Part shown: one piece after another, positions 42,121-43,529 of the stretch
How positions within the stretch are numbered: position 1 is the stretch's first letter
Layout: every line of letters begins with the position of its first letter
Assembly (NCBI GenBank): GCA_013360215.1
Contig: JABWCP010000031.1
Coordinates: forward strand, 1-43,529
Source: a bacterium
Lineage (GTDB): Bacteria; CLD3; SB21
Length of the DNA stretch: 43,529 nucleotides
Reading direction: 5' to 3'
Notes under the pieces: model-generated
Databases searched by the model: none
Told to the model about the DNA's origin: nothing
What the model saw: only the letters and a program-made list of their open reading frames with translations
Made by a program: the position numbers and the translations under genes

Positions 42121-43529
42121 ATGAACATTCTCGGCATATCCTGTTTTTATCATGATTCGGCGGCCGCCTTGGTACGCGACGGAAAGATCATCGCCGCTGC
42201 ACAAGAAGAGCGTTTTACTCGAAAAAAACACGATGATAATTTTCCAAAACACGCCGTGGAATTTTGTCTTAAAACAGCCGGTATTGATATGTCGCAAATT
42301 GACGTCGTCGCGTTTTATGAAAAACCGCTCGTCAAATTTGAACGATTGCTTCGTACTTATTTTGCTTATGCGCCGATAGGATTCAATTCGTTTATCAAGG
42401 CCATGCCGCAGTGGATCAGAAAAAAACTCTGGATGCAGGAGCTTCTGCTGGAGGAGTTACCGGGCTTTAAAGGAAAAATCATATATCCGGAACATCACGA
42501 ATCGCACGCTGCAGCGGCTTTTTTCCCGTCTCCGTTTCAAGATGCCGCCTTTTTGACGATCGATGGTGTCGGTGAATGGACTACGACCAGTTTTGGAACC
42601 GGGCGCGGGAATAAAATACAAATAGACTACGAAATTCATTTCCCGCATTCACTCGGTCTCTTGTATTCCGCATTTACGTATTATACGGGATTTAAAGTTA
42701 ATTCAGGCGAATACAAAGTCATGGGTCTTGCTCCGTACGGCGAACCCAAATACGTCGATCTGATCTACAAACATCTGATTGACCTCAAAGAAGACGGGTC
42801 GTTTCGGATGAATATGGACTATTTTGATTTCGCCGCAGGCCTCACAATGACCAATGCTAAATTTGACGCAATCTTCGGCGGACCGCCGCGTAAACCGGAA
42901 AGCCGCCTGGGGCAACGTGAAATGGATCTAGCCAAGTCCGTGCAAGTGGTCACCGAAGAAATAATGATGCGTATGTCCAAACATGTACGGAAAATCACCG
43001 GTCAAAAAAATCTCTGTTTGGCCGGCGGGGTGGCGCTCAATTGCGTGGCCAACGGCAAACTTCTCAAAGAACGTGTTTTTGAAAATGTATGGATACAACC
43101 GGCCGCAGGCGACGCAGGCAGCGCATTGGGTGCCGCACTTTTCGGTTGGTATCAATATGCCAACAACCCGCGCAACGCCGATAATAAAAATGATACACAG
43201 TTTGCTTCGTACCTCGGTCCTGATTTTACGGACGCCGAAATTGAAGCCTATTTAATATCCCACGATATCCCTTACAAAAAACACGATCGCTCTGCTATGG
43301 TACAATCCGTCGCCGGCATCCTAGCCGACGAAAAGGTCGTGGGTTGGTTTCAAAACCGTATGGAATTCGGCCCGCGTGCATTGGGCTCACGCAGTATCAT
43401 CGGCGACGCCCGTTCTACGAAAATGCAATCCGTAATGAACCTGAAGATCAAATACCGCGAATCATTCCGCCCGTTTGCGCCGAGCGTTTTGCGTGAAAAA
43501 ATGACGGATTATTTTGACGTGGATTACGA
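42121..43529 (+). CDS. Carbamoyltransferase (NodU/CmcH/TobZ family), second copy, C-terminus beyond window
   Basis: The first 469 residues of a carbamoyltransferase; the gene continues past the right edge. Motifs are GISCFYHDSAAALV (5-18), EERFTRKKHD (29-38), metal-site HHESH (125-129), TIDGVGEW (146-153), GEYKVMGLAPYGEP (196-209) and later LAGGVALNCVANGK and MEFGPRALGSRSI. Sequence is the common form of the family, more so than the copy at 36978 (HHESH against HHLSH; GVGEW against ASGDG). It starts 9 bases after the Wzi-like gene. It probably adds a carbamoyl group to a different sugar or position of the glycan (inference). Confidence 0.92.
   Translation, partial: MNILGISCFYHDSAAALVRDGKIIAAAQEERFTRKKHDDNFPKHAVEFCLKTAGIDMSQIDVVAFYEKPLVKFERLLRTYFAYAPIGFNSFIKAMPQWIRKKLWMQELLLEELPGFKGKIIYPEHHESHAAAAFFPSPFQDAAFLTIDGVGEWTTTSFGTGRGNKIQIDYEIHFPHSLGLLYSAFTYYTGFKVNSGEYKVMGLAPYGEPKYVDLIYKHLIDLKEDGSFRMNMDYFDFAAGLTMTNAKFDAIFGGPPRKPESRLGQREMDLAKSVQVVTEEIMMRMSKHVRKITGQKNLCLAGGVALNCVANGKLLKERVFENVWIQPAAGDAGSALGAALFGWYQYANNPRNADNKNDTQFASYLGPDFTDAEIEAYLISHDIPYKKHDRSAMVQSVAGILADEKVVGWFQNRMEFGPRALGSRSIIGDARSTKMQSVMNLKIKYRESFRPFAPSVLREKMTDYFDVDY

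Noticed and set aside
1-43529. Defence systems, prophage, insertion sequences, CRISPR arrays or tRNA-linked islands
   Set aside because: No transposase, integrase, nuclease-toxin pair, direct-repeat array or tRNA-like sequence was recognised on either strand.

Overview
The window is 43.5 kb of bacterial chromosome, tightly packed: every gap between genes is under 300 bases. I saw no rRNA, tRNA, CRISPR array, transposase or phage gene. Protein families (DUF2911, DUF6526, a Bacteroidota-style solute:sodium symporter with a tiny partner, a Wzi-like porin, a bi-domain dehydrogenase) point to the FCB group (Bacteroidota, Ignavibacteria, Calditrichota or relatives). Clear Shine-Dalgarno sites (GGAGG, AAGGAG, GAGGAA) argue against classical Bacteroidia, which mostly lack them. 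The exact lineage is uncertain.

Region 1 (1-15.3 kb) is mixed housekeeping and signalling. A partial MBL-fold RNA-processing-type hydrolase and an SDR oxidoreductase run leftward. Tandem DUF2911 paralogues run rightward and meet a long leftward series (8587 to 3360): HpcH/HpaI-like lyase, rhodanese, DUF6526 membrane protein, secreted jelly-roll protein, HD-GYP response regulator, a 41-aa membrane peptide and a sodium:solute symporter. A methyltransferase (leftward) faces an M48 protease plus ABC-F ATPase pair (rightward). The ABC-F gene ends at a bidirectional hairpin facing a leftward three-gene operon with 4-base overlaps: receiver-histidine kinase, degenerate receiver and ComF.

Region 2 (15.5-43.5 kb, all on the + strand) is one large surface-polysaccharide locus running off the right edge. 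It opens with a membrane PASTA protein. A central, visibly AT-richer block (about 18.1-31.4 kb) follows, with GT4 and GT2 glycosyltransferases, a GT-C membrane transferase, RmlA, a WecE-like sugar aminotransferase, a left-handed beta-helix acyltransferase, two O-antigen polymerase/ligase-type proteins and an SGNH esterase-like protein. The last block (31.4-43.5 kb) returns to higher GC: a DUF5989 peptide, an AsnB-type amidotransferase, a fused alcohol dehydrogenase/Gfo-Idh protein, an alpha/alpha-toroid protein, a carbamoyltransferase, a WecG/TagA transferase, a WecA-type initiating transferase, a Wzi-like outer-membrane protein and a second carbamoyltransferase (cut by the edge).

Taken together, the locus likely starts a glycan on undecaprenyl phosphate (WecA type, then WecG/TagA type), extends it with many transferases including a TDP-amino sugar, decorates it by acylation, amidation and carbamoylation, polymerises it and anchors or exports it (Wzi). 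No Wzx flippase, Wza/Wzc or RmlB is in view, so these must lie elsewhere or past the right edge. The right-hand decoration block is the best candidate for an undescribed system.
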